This document shows, one piece after another, positions 1-9,792 of a DNA stretch of 64,000 nucleotides (the stretch's first letter is position 1; each line of letters opens with the position of its first letter). The position numbers were made by a program, and so were the translations under genes. Under the pieces are notes generated by a model, which did not search any database, was not told the origin of the DNA, and was given only the letters and a program-made list of their open reading frames with translations. The DNA is from Erodium maritimum (Eukaryota; Streptophyta; Magnoliopsida; Geraniales; Geraniaceae). The stretch lies in NCBI GenBank assembly GCA_963921825.1, contig OY997595.1, forward strand, positions 69,161,879-69,225,878, in the 5' to 3' direction.

Positions 1-978
1 GACCAGCGAGAGGGGAGCGGGACCGCGTGCAAGGGGAGCGGGAGCGCGTGCAGAGGGAGCAGGGCCGCGTTTTTCGGCGTTAACACCGGAACGGCCAGCG
101 AACGTCACGGCGCGGGGAACGGAACCGTTCCGTTGTTCCTGCTCCTATAGCCCAGAATGCTTGTTTGTGGGTGGTTACAGACTTACAGGTTACAAGTAAA
201 TAAATGGTGCTTGTCTGGATTTGGACCACCTAACTGTACTGTACATGTGTATGTGTGTGTGGAGTGAGGGAGAGAGACAAGACAAAGGTATGTAGAAGCA
301 TGTCCTGTTACTGTGTCTGTGGTGTCACATACAATGTTATTCCATTGGGCATCTCAACTCAGCAACATGATCATGTCCATGTCCATGATTTTTTACTCTT
401 CACCCCATAAACTCCATTGGGCAAGACTGTAAATTTCTACACAAAAAAATATCAAAATGACACCATTAAAATTAACCCACTTCAAAGTTTTGATTTATCT
501 TTAACGGAAATCAATAACGTGCCTTCAATTATTTTTGAAAATGATAGTTTTACTTTTTACATCATACGGATTTTATAATGTGTAACTTTCATGTATGTGT
601 ATTTTGCAATTTGTAACCCTTAAAAATGGTTTTTCTCTTTGCATGATTTGTCGACTTCAAATCGAGTCTAACAAGACAGTTTCTTCTCCTCGCTCTTCCC
701 TTTCGTCTCTGCATTTTACTGGAAGAGGGCAACTCAATCATTTCCTGAACAGGACAAAATAAATGAAAGAACCAGCAAAAATTACATCTACAGTATAATT
801 TCTGGGACAGGCCATAAATGCGCAGGCAACAAAAAAAACTGAAGCGAGAAGAGCAGTGACTTGGCCATTTGTAGGTATAGGAGCTCGCTCGGCACAGACT
901 CCATAGCCATAAATATCACAGCAATCCCCAAATCGAGACCCTGAAATCAATTTCGAATCTTTGTTCTTCTTCGTATTC
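1..978. other. Left-edge intergenic DNA and upstream region of the F-box/kelch gene
   Basis: No gene is visible here. The first 140 bases are GC-rich and contain imperfect short repeats built on GGGAGCGGGA-like units, unlike the AT-rich DNA that follows. Bases 480-662 resemble the interior of the family B MITEs described below (ATCTTTAACG, then TTGCAATTTGTAACCC) but lack recognisable ends, so they look like a relic. The roughly 300 bases before position 979 must hold the promoter and 5' UTR of the F-box gene; I see no clear TATA box. Confidence 0.5.
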
Positions 979-2983
979 ATGGCTGCGGAGAGGACGAGCT
1001 CGAGCTGCAGCAGCTACAACGCCTCCCCAATAGCCAACATAGCCCAAGACCATCTCTTCACAATCCTCCTCCTCCTCCCGATCGATTCCATTCTCTCCTT
1101 CTCCATGACCTGCAAGAGGTTCAGGTCTCTGTCGTGCTCCGATGGTCTCTGGGAATCGATTTGCAGGAGGGATTGGGGACCCACTCCCGTCGATGTCCTC
1201 AAGTCTTCGAATCAGCAGCTTCCATGGATGAGGCTCTACAAGCAGGTCTCGCTTCTCGATTCCGTTTCGTGTAGCAAGCTCCGCGCCGACCCAGATGGAG
1301 AATCGGCGATTCCTTGCCCTAGGGCTTCTCATTCGCTCAATTTCGTCTCCGATTGCTTGGTCTTGTTCGGTGGTGGCTGTGAGGGAGGTCAGTTCAGTTA
1401 CTCTGACTACCAGCCTTGTTCTTCGTTCCATTTATCTTTTGATTTACTGCTCTGATTCTGATTCTGATTGTTTGATTTGTTTTTCTGCATTTGCTTTGAT
1501 TCTTCGATTTTATATCAATGGTTGGCTTGTCTTCATCTGATTATAAAAATGGTGATATTTTTTAGTAGAATTGAATAGCAATATCTTCCTCTGACTTGGC
1601 ACTGATTTGTTTATTCCTCAAATTGGGTGATTTGAGCTTTTATGGCAGCACAAGTTAAGTCAGCTACAACATTCCCTTTACTCCATTATCAGAATGCCAC
1701 TCACTAGATCTAGAACTCAAAACTTTTCCAGTAATCAACTTTGCTTGTTCAATTTGCACTGTATAAACTTGGTGTTAATCTAGCGTAAGTGGGGAGATCT
1801 TACTCTAGCCTAGTCTAACTCCATGGCCTAACCGCTACCCACACCTGCTCCCAAGCGGGTGTGTGTGCTGGGATTCGAACTTGTGACTTCAAGGAGGTGA
1901 GAGAGCTCCTTGACCGCCAGGTCAACCCGAGTGAGCAATAACGGCCTTTGGACTTTTGGGCATACATGTTATTCCTTTTACAAGGAAGAAGTTGTGAGTT
2001 GTTCATTCGTCTCTAAAACTGAGTTAGCTTTGTTTGTCGCTGTTGTATGATTAGGACGCCATCTTGACGACACATGGGCATCATTTGTTGGCAGTGATTG
2101 CCAAAGAACATTGAAGTGGCAGAAGATTAACACAGGCATCCCAAGCGGGCGGTTTGGGCATACATGTGTTGTAATGGATGATAATCTCATCCTCTTTGGA
2201 GGGATAAATGACAACGGGATCCGTCACAATGATACATGGATGGGCCAATTAACACATCACGAGACTCTTGGTATCACATTGGCATGGAGATTGCTTGACG
2301 TGGGGCTTATTGCACCACCCCCACGAGGTGCACACGCTGCATGCTGTGTTGATGACCGAAAGATCATCATCCATGGAGGGATCGGGCTCTCTGGCCTCAG
2401 ATTAGGTGATACATGGGTACTGCAACTCTCTGAAAACCTTTGTTCGGGAATGTGGTGTGATATCGCGACTGACCCATCCCCTCCAGCTCTTTCGGGACAC
2501 TCGATCACTTGCATAGGGGGAACTCGAGCAATTCTATTTGGAGGAAGAGGGTTGGGTTATGAAGTGCTCAATGATATTTGGCTATTGGATGCCTCTGGGG
2601 TTTCTCCAAAATGGGCACAAATAATCTATGATATACAAAACATACCTCAAGGGTCTTCATTGGGACGAGTTGGTCATTCAGCCACACTCATGCTTGGAGG
2701 GCACTTGCTAATCTATGGAGGCGAAGACTCAGGCAGGAGAAGAAAAGATGATTTCTGGGTATTGGAAATCAATGCAATACCATCATCTACTACATGGAGA
2801 AGGCTCAAGGCAAAAGGGTATGAACCTAATCCTCGATCATTTCATCGAGCATGTACAGATCGTTCTGGGCGTTATTTATATGCCTTTGGAGGAATGGTGG
2901 ATGGCGGGCTTCAGCCAGCCGGATCACCTGGCCTGGTGTTTAACGGAGAGCTCTTTCTTGTGGAGCTCATGCTGAAGCTTTGA
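979..2983 (+). CDS. F-box/kelch-repeat protein (At1g51550-like)
   Basis: Two coding exons, 979-1387 and 2055-2983, separated by a 667-bp GT-AG intron, encode 445 aa. The start is the ATG of MAAERTS; an upstream in-frame TTG is not a plausible start. Residues about 20-60 form an F-box (DHLFTILLLLPIDSILSFS, then CKRF and LWESICRRDWG). The rest is kelch repeats with repeated GR.GH, LFGG and LNDIWLLD-type motifs, for example GRFGHTCVV, AILFGGRG and LLIYGGEDSG. Proteins of this layout act as substrate receptors of SCF ubiquitin ligases: the F-box binds the SKP1 adaptor and the kelch propeller binds the target. The target is unknown. The intron carries a SINE-like insertion. The gene converges with the next kelch gene, and related genes are neighbours in Arabidopsis (At1g51550/At1g51540, from memory). 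The family assignment is firm; the substrate is not inferable. Confidence 0.95.
1791..1937 (-). repeat. tRNA-derived SINE, copy 1, in the F-box gene intron
   Basis: Read on the minus strand, this stretch has a perfect pol III B box, GTTCGAATCC (complement of 1871-1880). An A-box-like TGACCTGGCGGTCAAGG lies about 45 bases before it. It ends in a tail, GACTAGGCTAGAGTAAGAT, that recurs in copy 2 at 5647-5745. A tRNA-like head with a shared unrelated tail is typical of plant SINEs. Target duplications were not located, so the ends are approximate. Confidence 0.6.
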
Positions 2984-4632
2984 AGAACACTACTACAAGG
3001 TTGTGAATCTGGTTGTATAATTGTGTGGATGTGCCTAGTCTTGTAAATAGAAGCTTTCTCATGTATTGTAGTTCATAACATTAACTGGTGGTGTGTATGT
3101 GTATATTTCATCAGCTGCAAGATTTTGGAACAGATAAATTTTTACAGTATTTACTTCAAGGATCCTTACTTGGGCACTGTAACTTTTCAAGTTTAAATTG
3201 AAGCGTCTAAGGCTGGATCTATCTTCACCTATGACCCTTATAAAGGGTGGAAGAGTAGGTGATCTAATAACTCTTAACGTTTGATACACTTATTCTGATT
3301 CTTGGTCTAAACATTATTTGTAGGGTTATAAACAAGATACATGGTTCGTTGTGTAGTTCCAACTTCCAACACAACATGAATCATTCTTTTTGAATTCGTA
3401 CATCTACAATCTCCTAACCATCTTAACACCTTAGTCTAAGAAATATTTATTCATATCATACAAGCAACAAAAACTAAACCAAACATACCTTGTTAGTGTT
3501 TAAAACTCTGGAGTACTTCGACCGACACTTTCACCCCGATCATTGTCTTCTGCCTCCATGACAATCTTGCCATGAGGTAGTTCGAACTCAAGTCTCTAAA
3601 CCTCTAGGATTGATGGTTGGAATACATTGGTACTAGATGTATTCTAAGAATGACTATTTGTAAGATTTCTGGTATTGATATGGCTTGGGATTGCATATGT
3701 AAGAAGGGTTTTAGCTATTCAATGCAAGAGAAATTTCAAAGCCAAAGCTGAGTGTATAATTTTCGATAATTTGATACAAAGGCTGAGGCTTTTTATATAG
3801 AGTTCTTCAACCAATCTACATTCTACAGGTGAATTTTCTTATTTTAATTATTATATTACCTCTTTATCGTTGTACAGTTGTTTTCTCTTTATGGTTGTCT
3901 ACTCATCACACGGGTCTGTATGTCTTCTATCACTTTAGTCAGCCATTTTCGTCTGTCATCTTTCTTTTATTTTAGTCTTCATCATTGTTTTTCATGATTA
4001 ATGTTTCTTGTCCAGTCGTTGGGGATGTGCTTTGTGATTTTTATATTTGGGCTCATGTCTTGATATCTTTGAGTTAGGCTTTTGCTTGAATTTGAGCTTT
4101 TGTTTTTGGACCATCTCTATGTCTTTAAATTGGACTTTCACTTATATGTCTCTGAATTTAGGCTTTCGCCTCTTGTAGCATCTCTGAGTTTAGACTTCCG
4201 CCTATTATAATAACAATGTGTTGGAAAATAGGATAATTGCAAAAAAGTATTACATCATTTTTTTGCAAATTGGTGTATTACTATCATAAAGCTGATGTAG
4301 GTTGTATTTCGATTAATGAACATAATCGGATATTTTCACAGGGTATGATTAAAAAATACACAAATATTGTATTATTTTCACTCATTGATTTAAAAATTAA
4401 AACTCGATAGTACGTGATACTTTTTGCCAATTATCCCTCGAAAAATAAACCAAATGAAGGAATTGATAAGCAAACATCACTCAACTATAAATATACATTT
4501 CAAGTAACAAAGTAAGAAGATCCTCTGATCATGAGTTACTTGCTGTTTTCTGAACCAATGAAGACAACACTAGAATACAAACTGTTTACTGGAAGGAAGT
4601 GTTGTTCCAAAAGAATCAACTAGACTTGCTTG
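2984..4632. other. Intergenic space between two convergent kelch genes
   Basis: This AT-rich spacer holds the 3' ends of the flanking genes. Apart from the small MITE at 4231-4437 I see no gene. A weak GTTCGAACTC B-box-like string near 3583 has no matching A box. Short reading frames here have no recognisable domains. Confidence 0.5.
4231..4437. mobile_element. Short foldback MITE (family C)
   Basis: The ends are inverted: GGATAATTGCAAAAAAGTA at the left, and at the right TACTTTTTGCCAATTATCC, which reads GGATAATTGGCAAAAAGTA on the other strand. The 207-bp interior is AT-rich and non-coding. The termini match those of the larger A and B families in this window, so it may be mobilised by the same transposase. 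Confidence 0.6.
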
Positions 4633-7600
4633 CTAGTTCAACTTCAATTTCGTTCTCCACACTTCTCCAAGCACCTTCTTTGGCCCCGGATCTTCTTGTC
4701 CTTTATCCCGTTGCCCTGATGTGAAGTACAACCATCCATTCCAGAATCCAACCAGAGTGGTTTTCACTCGAAAAGGAAGCTTTCCAATTATTGACCATTT
4801 CTGTGACCATACAATCACACATAAGGTTACCAAATAAATACGACTACAAATATCAGAAATCAGTCAAGAAGCAATTACTCAGTTGTCGAGACCACTCAGA
4901 TAATCATTTTTATGAGGGATTCTCTCACAAAAGTACACCAGCCTTGTCACATTTCTCACTTAGCTACTTTTAGACTTCCTCCAGTTACTCTATTTTGGTA
5001 AGACATGATAAAGAATACCCTTTATTAATTTTCAAATTTTTCTCACTGCTACTGTAGGTTTTTCCTATGTTTCCAAAATTACTATAGGGGTATTTTTGTC
5101 ATTTATTACTAAAATGGATAAAGTGAGAAAACTTGTAAGTTTAGTGCAGTTAGGTGAGAAAATTCTAAAATCAGTATAGTTATAGTCTGCTGGAGGTAAG
5201 ACTATCAGTTAAGAGCCTACTCTAATGGATGTGGTTGCTATGATCTGCAAATTAAGTTGTTACTCAAGCTAAGGTAACAAGTTGAAAAGACAAATTAGCA
5301 ACGAAGAAGGACATGAAGATTAAGGTAACTTGAACTGGTTCACACAAAATCATAGGTATTCAAATAAGGATATGCAATTGCAACCAATACCTGTGTATCT
5401 AAGTTGAACCGGAACATTTCTCCATTTAGAATCATCTTCTTGGTTATAGGGTGCTTATCTGTTGTGCCTCCAAGTATAACAATAGAATTGTTAACAACCA
5501 CCCAAGCGAATTCTATGTGAGAATCGGGCTTTGGCATGGGGGGCAAAATTTTCCACTTCATCTCGTCATCCAGCATGTAAACATTGCCATACACCACCTG
5601 AAACACTCAAAATCATAGCATACCTTAGGCCCAATGGACTGAAAGCGGGGAAATCCTACTCTAGCCTAGTCTAATTCCTAACCTGGAAATGTACCCACTG
5701 GGGTTCAAACCTCAGACCTCTAGGAGGTGACAGAGCTCTTATTTGAAGAAGTAAGCACTGAGAAGCGTACCTCAGGTCTCCTAGAGCACTTAAAAATAGG
5801 GGATCCGGGTTTCGCCATAAAATCACCTTCTTGACCCCCGATAACATAAAGCCGATCATCAACCACAACAGAGGCCCTAGATTAAACAGCGTACATAAAT
5901 ATATAAAAACTCAACTGAACCTTGAATTTTTCAAGTATCTTAGTATTCAACAAACAAACCTATGTGGCCCTCCACGAGGAATGGCTACTTCGCTTCTCCA
6001 CTCCTCTTCCAATGCTTTGCCGTCCTTCACAGCAAGACTCCAATGGTCTACTCCAGGGGTATGCCGGTTCTCCTTGCTGCCACCCATAACATGGAGTCTA
6101 CCTCTCCAAAGTTGAGTTGCTGGTGCATACCTGAAAACTATCATGTTAAAAATTTCTCATCAAAATTATCATGTCTGAACCTTTCAATAAGATTTAATAT
6201 TTTTTTCTAAATTAAGTTTCCTGTACGAAATGGGTACTGAGTTGAGTTAGTATCGATTAAAGTTATTGTAAAGCCCACCAAAACAATTATACCAATGATT
6301 TATACTTCAAATCATGCAGAAAAACAAGGAATAATTGCAAAACCTTACGGTGAACTATGCACGTTTTGCAAAAACTATCGGTAAACTTTTCTTTTTGCAA
6401 AAAACATCCCCCAACTATTTTCCGTCTGCAAACCCACTAACGGGTTTTTTTGTGTGTGCACAAGTGTATACATAGGGGTTTCAAATTGCAAAACACGTAT
6501 ACATGATGGTTACAGACGGAAAACACGTATAATGTAAATGAAAAAAAAATTGTCCTTTCCAACAAAAAATTGAGTCACTCATAGTATTTGCACGTGCAGA
6601 GTTCACAGTAAGTTTTTGCAATCATCCCAATGATAAGACCCACCAAAACAACTATACTAATGATTCATACTTGAGATCATGCAGAGAAACAGTTATTCCT
6701 CAAAAGATACAACATCACTTTTTAGTGGATGTATTGATGCGGGGAAATACCTAGGAGCAGGTAAGGGAGGCATGTCATTCCATTGCTTTTTCTCGGGATC
6801 AAGCACAAATGTATGAGAAGTAGACCCTCTGCATTGCGGACCATATTGTCCATTCACAATGTAAATATATTTCCCATCTGTGACCATTCCTAAATGTGAA
6901 TGTGCCATTTTCTTAGGAATGTCAAATCTTTCCCCCCATGTGTCATCAGTGAAATTGTAAACATCAACATGGGAGTGAACCTATGAAAGATAGAGATCAT
7001 CAACACACAGAAAACCAAGAATAAGTAAACATTATTGACTCAAGTATGGTCACTAACCAGAACAATAAATGGAAAACGGTATTTACATATCATCCACTTT
7101 GACTTTTCGCTATTAAAAACACCCGCTAAAGGTGATGGGTTATCAGTATCGCACTGTCACCTTTCGCATTGATCAAAAACACCCAGATTTACACAGAAAA
7201 GGTGATGGTTGTATCAAGAACACATTGTCTCCTTTCTCATTTATCAATGGTTTTTCTTGGGACAATATGACCCAAATCCGGGTGTTTTTGATGATAAACT
7301 AAAAGGTGACAGTGTGTTAGCCTCACCTTTACGGTGTGTATGCATGTTAGAAACAAAGGTCAAATGGGGTTTTAGCGAAGTTACCCCAACTATAAATCAT
7401 GACATACATTAAGTTTTGAAGAAGGTTCTCACATAATCAATGGTGCCATATCCAGCAAAAACGTATAAAAGATTCTTAATCTGTATGGCTGCTCCATCTA
7501 GGCGAGGAACTGGTGAAGTCGGCATCTTCTCCCAATGTAATTCTGGTGCAGGCAAATCAGCAAAAGTTGCTGATAAGACTCTTTGGGGAAGATCATGGTT

Positions 7601-8238
7601 CTTCTGATCTTGTGCCTTTTGTTCCTGCATATTTGTGTAAAGTGATCATAAGATAAACTGTATAAGATCTGAGAAAGCTAATTTTCCCACCTAGAAAACT
7701 TCACAAATCAAAGTATCACCAGAAATGAAAACTGCAATGGACCCAATTGAGCTTACTCTATCCAAATTCTAAATCATGCAAAATCCGAACTTCAACAATT
7801 TCTCATGAACGCAACATCATAAAAGTGAAAGACCCAGTTGAGCTAAATTATCATCAACGGCGATTAATAGGAAAACTTCCCAAATCAAAGTAACACCAGA
7901 AATGAAAACTGCAATGGGTGGACCCAATTGAGCTTACTCTCTACAAGTTCTAAATCATGCAAAACCCAATTGAGCTAAATTATCATCAATGGCGATGAAT
8001 ACGAAAATCATTGAGCGCGGGGACACTAACGAAAGAGTACCTTGGACGGTGGTTTGAGGTCGGAGGTTTTGGGGACGATGAAGGTGGTCTTGTCAGCAGA
8101 CCAATCGAGGACAGAAAGAGTGGATCGAGAAGAAGAAGAAGATGCCCAGAGAAAATCAGCAATGAGACCAATCCCCAGAAGAGCTACGCATGTCACGACC
8201 AGCTTGCCCGACGAGTGTTTTGCTATTGACCGACCCAT
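4633..8238 (-). CDS. Membrane-anchored kelch-repeat protein (At3g27220/At1g51540-like)
   Basis: Seven coding exons (transcript order 8238-8041, 7624-7433, 6980-6751, 6130-5960, 5876-5771, 5597-5391, 4800-4633) give 423 aa, close to the length I recall for the Arabidopsis relatives. All junctions are GT-AG and phases close. Residues about 11-31 are a hydrophobic anchor (KLVVTCVALLGIGLIADFLW) followed by a serine-rich stem, suggesting a type II membrane protein with a lumenal propeller. Kelch blades follow, with LLYVFAGYG, YIYIVNGQYG, LHVMGGSKEN, LYVIGGQEG and SIVILGGTT. The biochemical role of this family is not known to me. Four of the six introns carry insertions: a foldback, a family B MITE, a SINE and a family D MITE. 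First-intron bases about 7690-8005 contain an imperfect local duplication. Confidence 0.95.
4914..5207. mobile_element. Foldback MITE (family D) in last intron of the kelch gene
   Basis: CTTGTCACATTTCTCACTTA near the left end and GTGAGAAAACTTGTAAGTTTA near the right are inverted versions of the same sequence. The arrangement matches the element at 10874-11193. The interior is non-coding and includes TAGGGGTATTTTTGTCAT. End positions are approximate and no target duplication was resolved. Confidence 0.5.
5647..5745 (-). repeat. tRNA-derived SINE, copy 2 (head truncated), in a kelch gene intron
   Basis: The tail on the minus strand (GACTAGGCTAGAGTAGGAT) and the B-box region (GGTTTGAACCCC on that strand) match copy 1 at 1791-1937. 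The A-box end is missing or too diverged to see. It lies in the 173-bp intron 5598-5770, so it makes up most of that intron. Confidence 0.5.
6328..6628. mobile_element. Foldback MITE (family B) in a kelch gene intron
   Basis: Left end GGAATAATTGCAAAACCTTA and right end TAAGTTTTTGCAATCATCCC are inverted copies. Interior landmarks, GTGAACTATGCACGTTTTGC and ACATCCCCCAACTATTTTCC, match the other family B copies at 13036-13368 and 38772-39209. About 60 bases on each side are themselves duplicated (6268-6326 and 6630-6690). Confidence 0.65.
7078..7402. mobile_element. Foldback element (family E) in a kelch gene intron
   Basis: A pair of long inverted segments is visible. CTGTCACCTTTCGCATTGAT followed by CAAAAACACCC near 7157-7189 pairs with GGGTGTTTTTGATGATAAAC followed by TAAAAGGTGACAG near 7281-7312. 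Pairing continues outward more loosely (CTAAAGGTGA against TCACCTTTAC). This looks like a MITE of a different family; the ends are uncertain. Confidence 0.45.
7690..8005. repeat. Imperfect tandem duplication inside the first kelch gene intron
   Basis: Bases about 7690-7869 and 7870-8005 share long stretches in the same order. They include ATCAAAGTATCACCAGAAAT against ATCAAAGTAACACCAGAAAT, GACCCAATTGAGCTTACTCT in both, and GAGCTAAATTATCATCAA in both. The second copy is shorter. Confidence 0.6.
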
Positions 8239-9792
8239 TTACCTTACCCCCTCGTCGTCGTCTCAATCTCATCACAGTGACATCGCCGACGAGGCCAGAC
8301 CCAGATCGTAGCTTCTCTCTGTGCTTTGAGTCTTCGATCTTGCCAGATCGTTTTCGCTCCAGACTCACAGGCACGGAGACGAGAAACGGATCTGACCCGA
8401 CGCCCACTCAAATCTACTGCGGAGTCTTATAATGTCATCGAGCTTCAAACGATATATGACAAATGATCCGAACTTGATCTCTCCGAATCGACTGGAATTA
8501 AAATAAAAATCTCTGCTTAGAACCGGGATGATCATTACAATCCTAATCAGTATACGATGCATAGTATAATGTTAAAGCATGACGTTTTGGTGATGTCTCC
8601 TGTTTGATTCATCGTTTTTTCCTCTTACGTTGATAAATCTGTCGATCCATAGTTTCGACGAAATTCACCTCCTTTCTCTTCTGGACGTCTAGAGATTTTG
8701 GTCAGAATCGACCTATTGAAATGGACATACATTAAGACACAGTTAAGAATATATTCTAGATTTGATTGTGACATATTCAATCTAGCCGAACATAACCACA
8801 ATTGTGGATGCTCTTAACTCTTAAGGGTACTCTTTCTCCCTATAAGCGGAGTTTTTTTTATTGGGGGGGGGGGGGGGGGGGGGGGATGTTAATAAGAGAT
8901 CTACAATGAGAGACTATGCTCGCGGGATGACACAAAGGCAATTTAATCGTGAATAATCCTCTTTTGTTAGTAAAAGAGGAATGTTAATAAGAGATCTACA
9001 ATGAGAGACTATGCTCACGGGATGACACAAAGGCAATTTAATCGTGAATAATCCTCTTTTGTTAGTAAAAAGCGTCTCGACTGAGGCAATTCGAGGAAAA
9101 ATCATCAAGTGTCACAAACAAACTAGTTAAGAAGAGAGGATAGAAAAATGATAGGAGTTATTCCACAAATGGGCATGACGACGATAAGGAAAGAGAACCA
9201 ACTGAAATCTCCACTTCTATTCGTCCTGAGAATATACTTTAACATATAATCTCAAACAATCCAGAATGTTAACGGTTCTAATAGACGGATCAAATAATAC
9301 ATAGGAGACGTAAAAGAAAACAACCAAACTTGTTCATACCCAAATTTGAATTTGATCACCCATTAAATTGGTAGGGAGATTTATTATTGATACTTCATGA
9401 ATAATGAGATTTTTGAACCCTTCTTGACACCTAACCCACCAAGATTAGATCATCAGAGTTCACATTTTTCATTGGGTAATGTTTATTTTACCGATCAAAT
9501 TTGAACACTAAATCTCTTATATTTTGAGGACAAAATAAAAAACAAGTAACAAGATAATACTATTGAGTTCAAAAGCTCTAATCTTTCTATTTCACATCCA
9601 ACTATTAAACTCCCAAAAAAGTCAAAAAGCCAAACTACACAAGCAGCTTTCAAGTCCTATGCTATACACAGCACAAACACACCAATTCAAAAACCACCCC
9701 AAATCTTCTACTATCAATCTATTGCTATCACTTGTCATATTTGTTAGCAACCACCACCACCAATATGCCTATAAGCTATAAATAATAGTTGA
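8239..9792. other. Intergenic region: kelch gene promoter side and SHOU4 copy A 3' side
   Basis: The first few hundred bases contain the 5' UTR and promoter of the minus-strand kelch gene. At 8863-8885 there is a run of 23 G, followed directly by a two-copy 95-bp tandem repeat. The remainder, to the SHOU4 stop codon at 9793, is AT-rich and contains no supportable gene. Confidence 0.5.
8863..9070. repeat. Poly-G tract followed by a 95-bp tandem duplication
   Basis: Twenty-three consecutive G are followed by two copies of a 95-bp unit starting ATGTTAATAAGAGATCTACA at 8886 and 8981. The copies differ at only about one base over most of their length (CTCGCGGG against CTCACGGG), so the duplication is recent. 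No coding function is apparent. Confidence 0.85.

Noticed and set aside
916-1431. A 171-aa minus-strand open frame opposite the F-box exon
   Set aside because: Antisense of a real exon, with no recognisable domain and acidic low-complexity sequence.
1860-1945. A tRNA gene on the minus strand
   Set aside because: The A and B boxes are present, but no cloverleaf with acceptor stem closes, and the tail recurs elsewhere; a SINE fits better.
3578-3600. A B-box-like string as another SINE
   Set aside because: No A box or shared tail could be found nearby.
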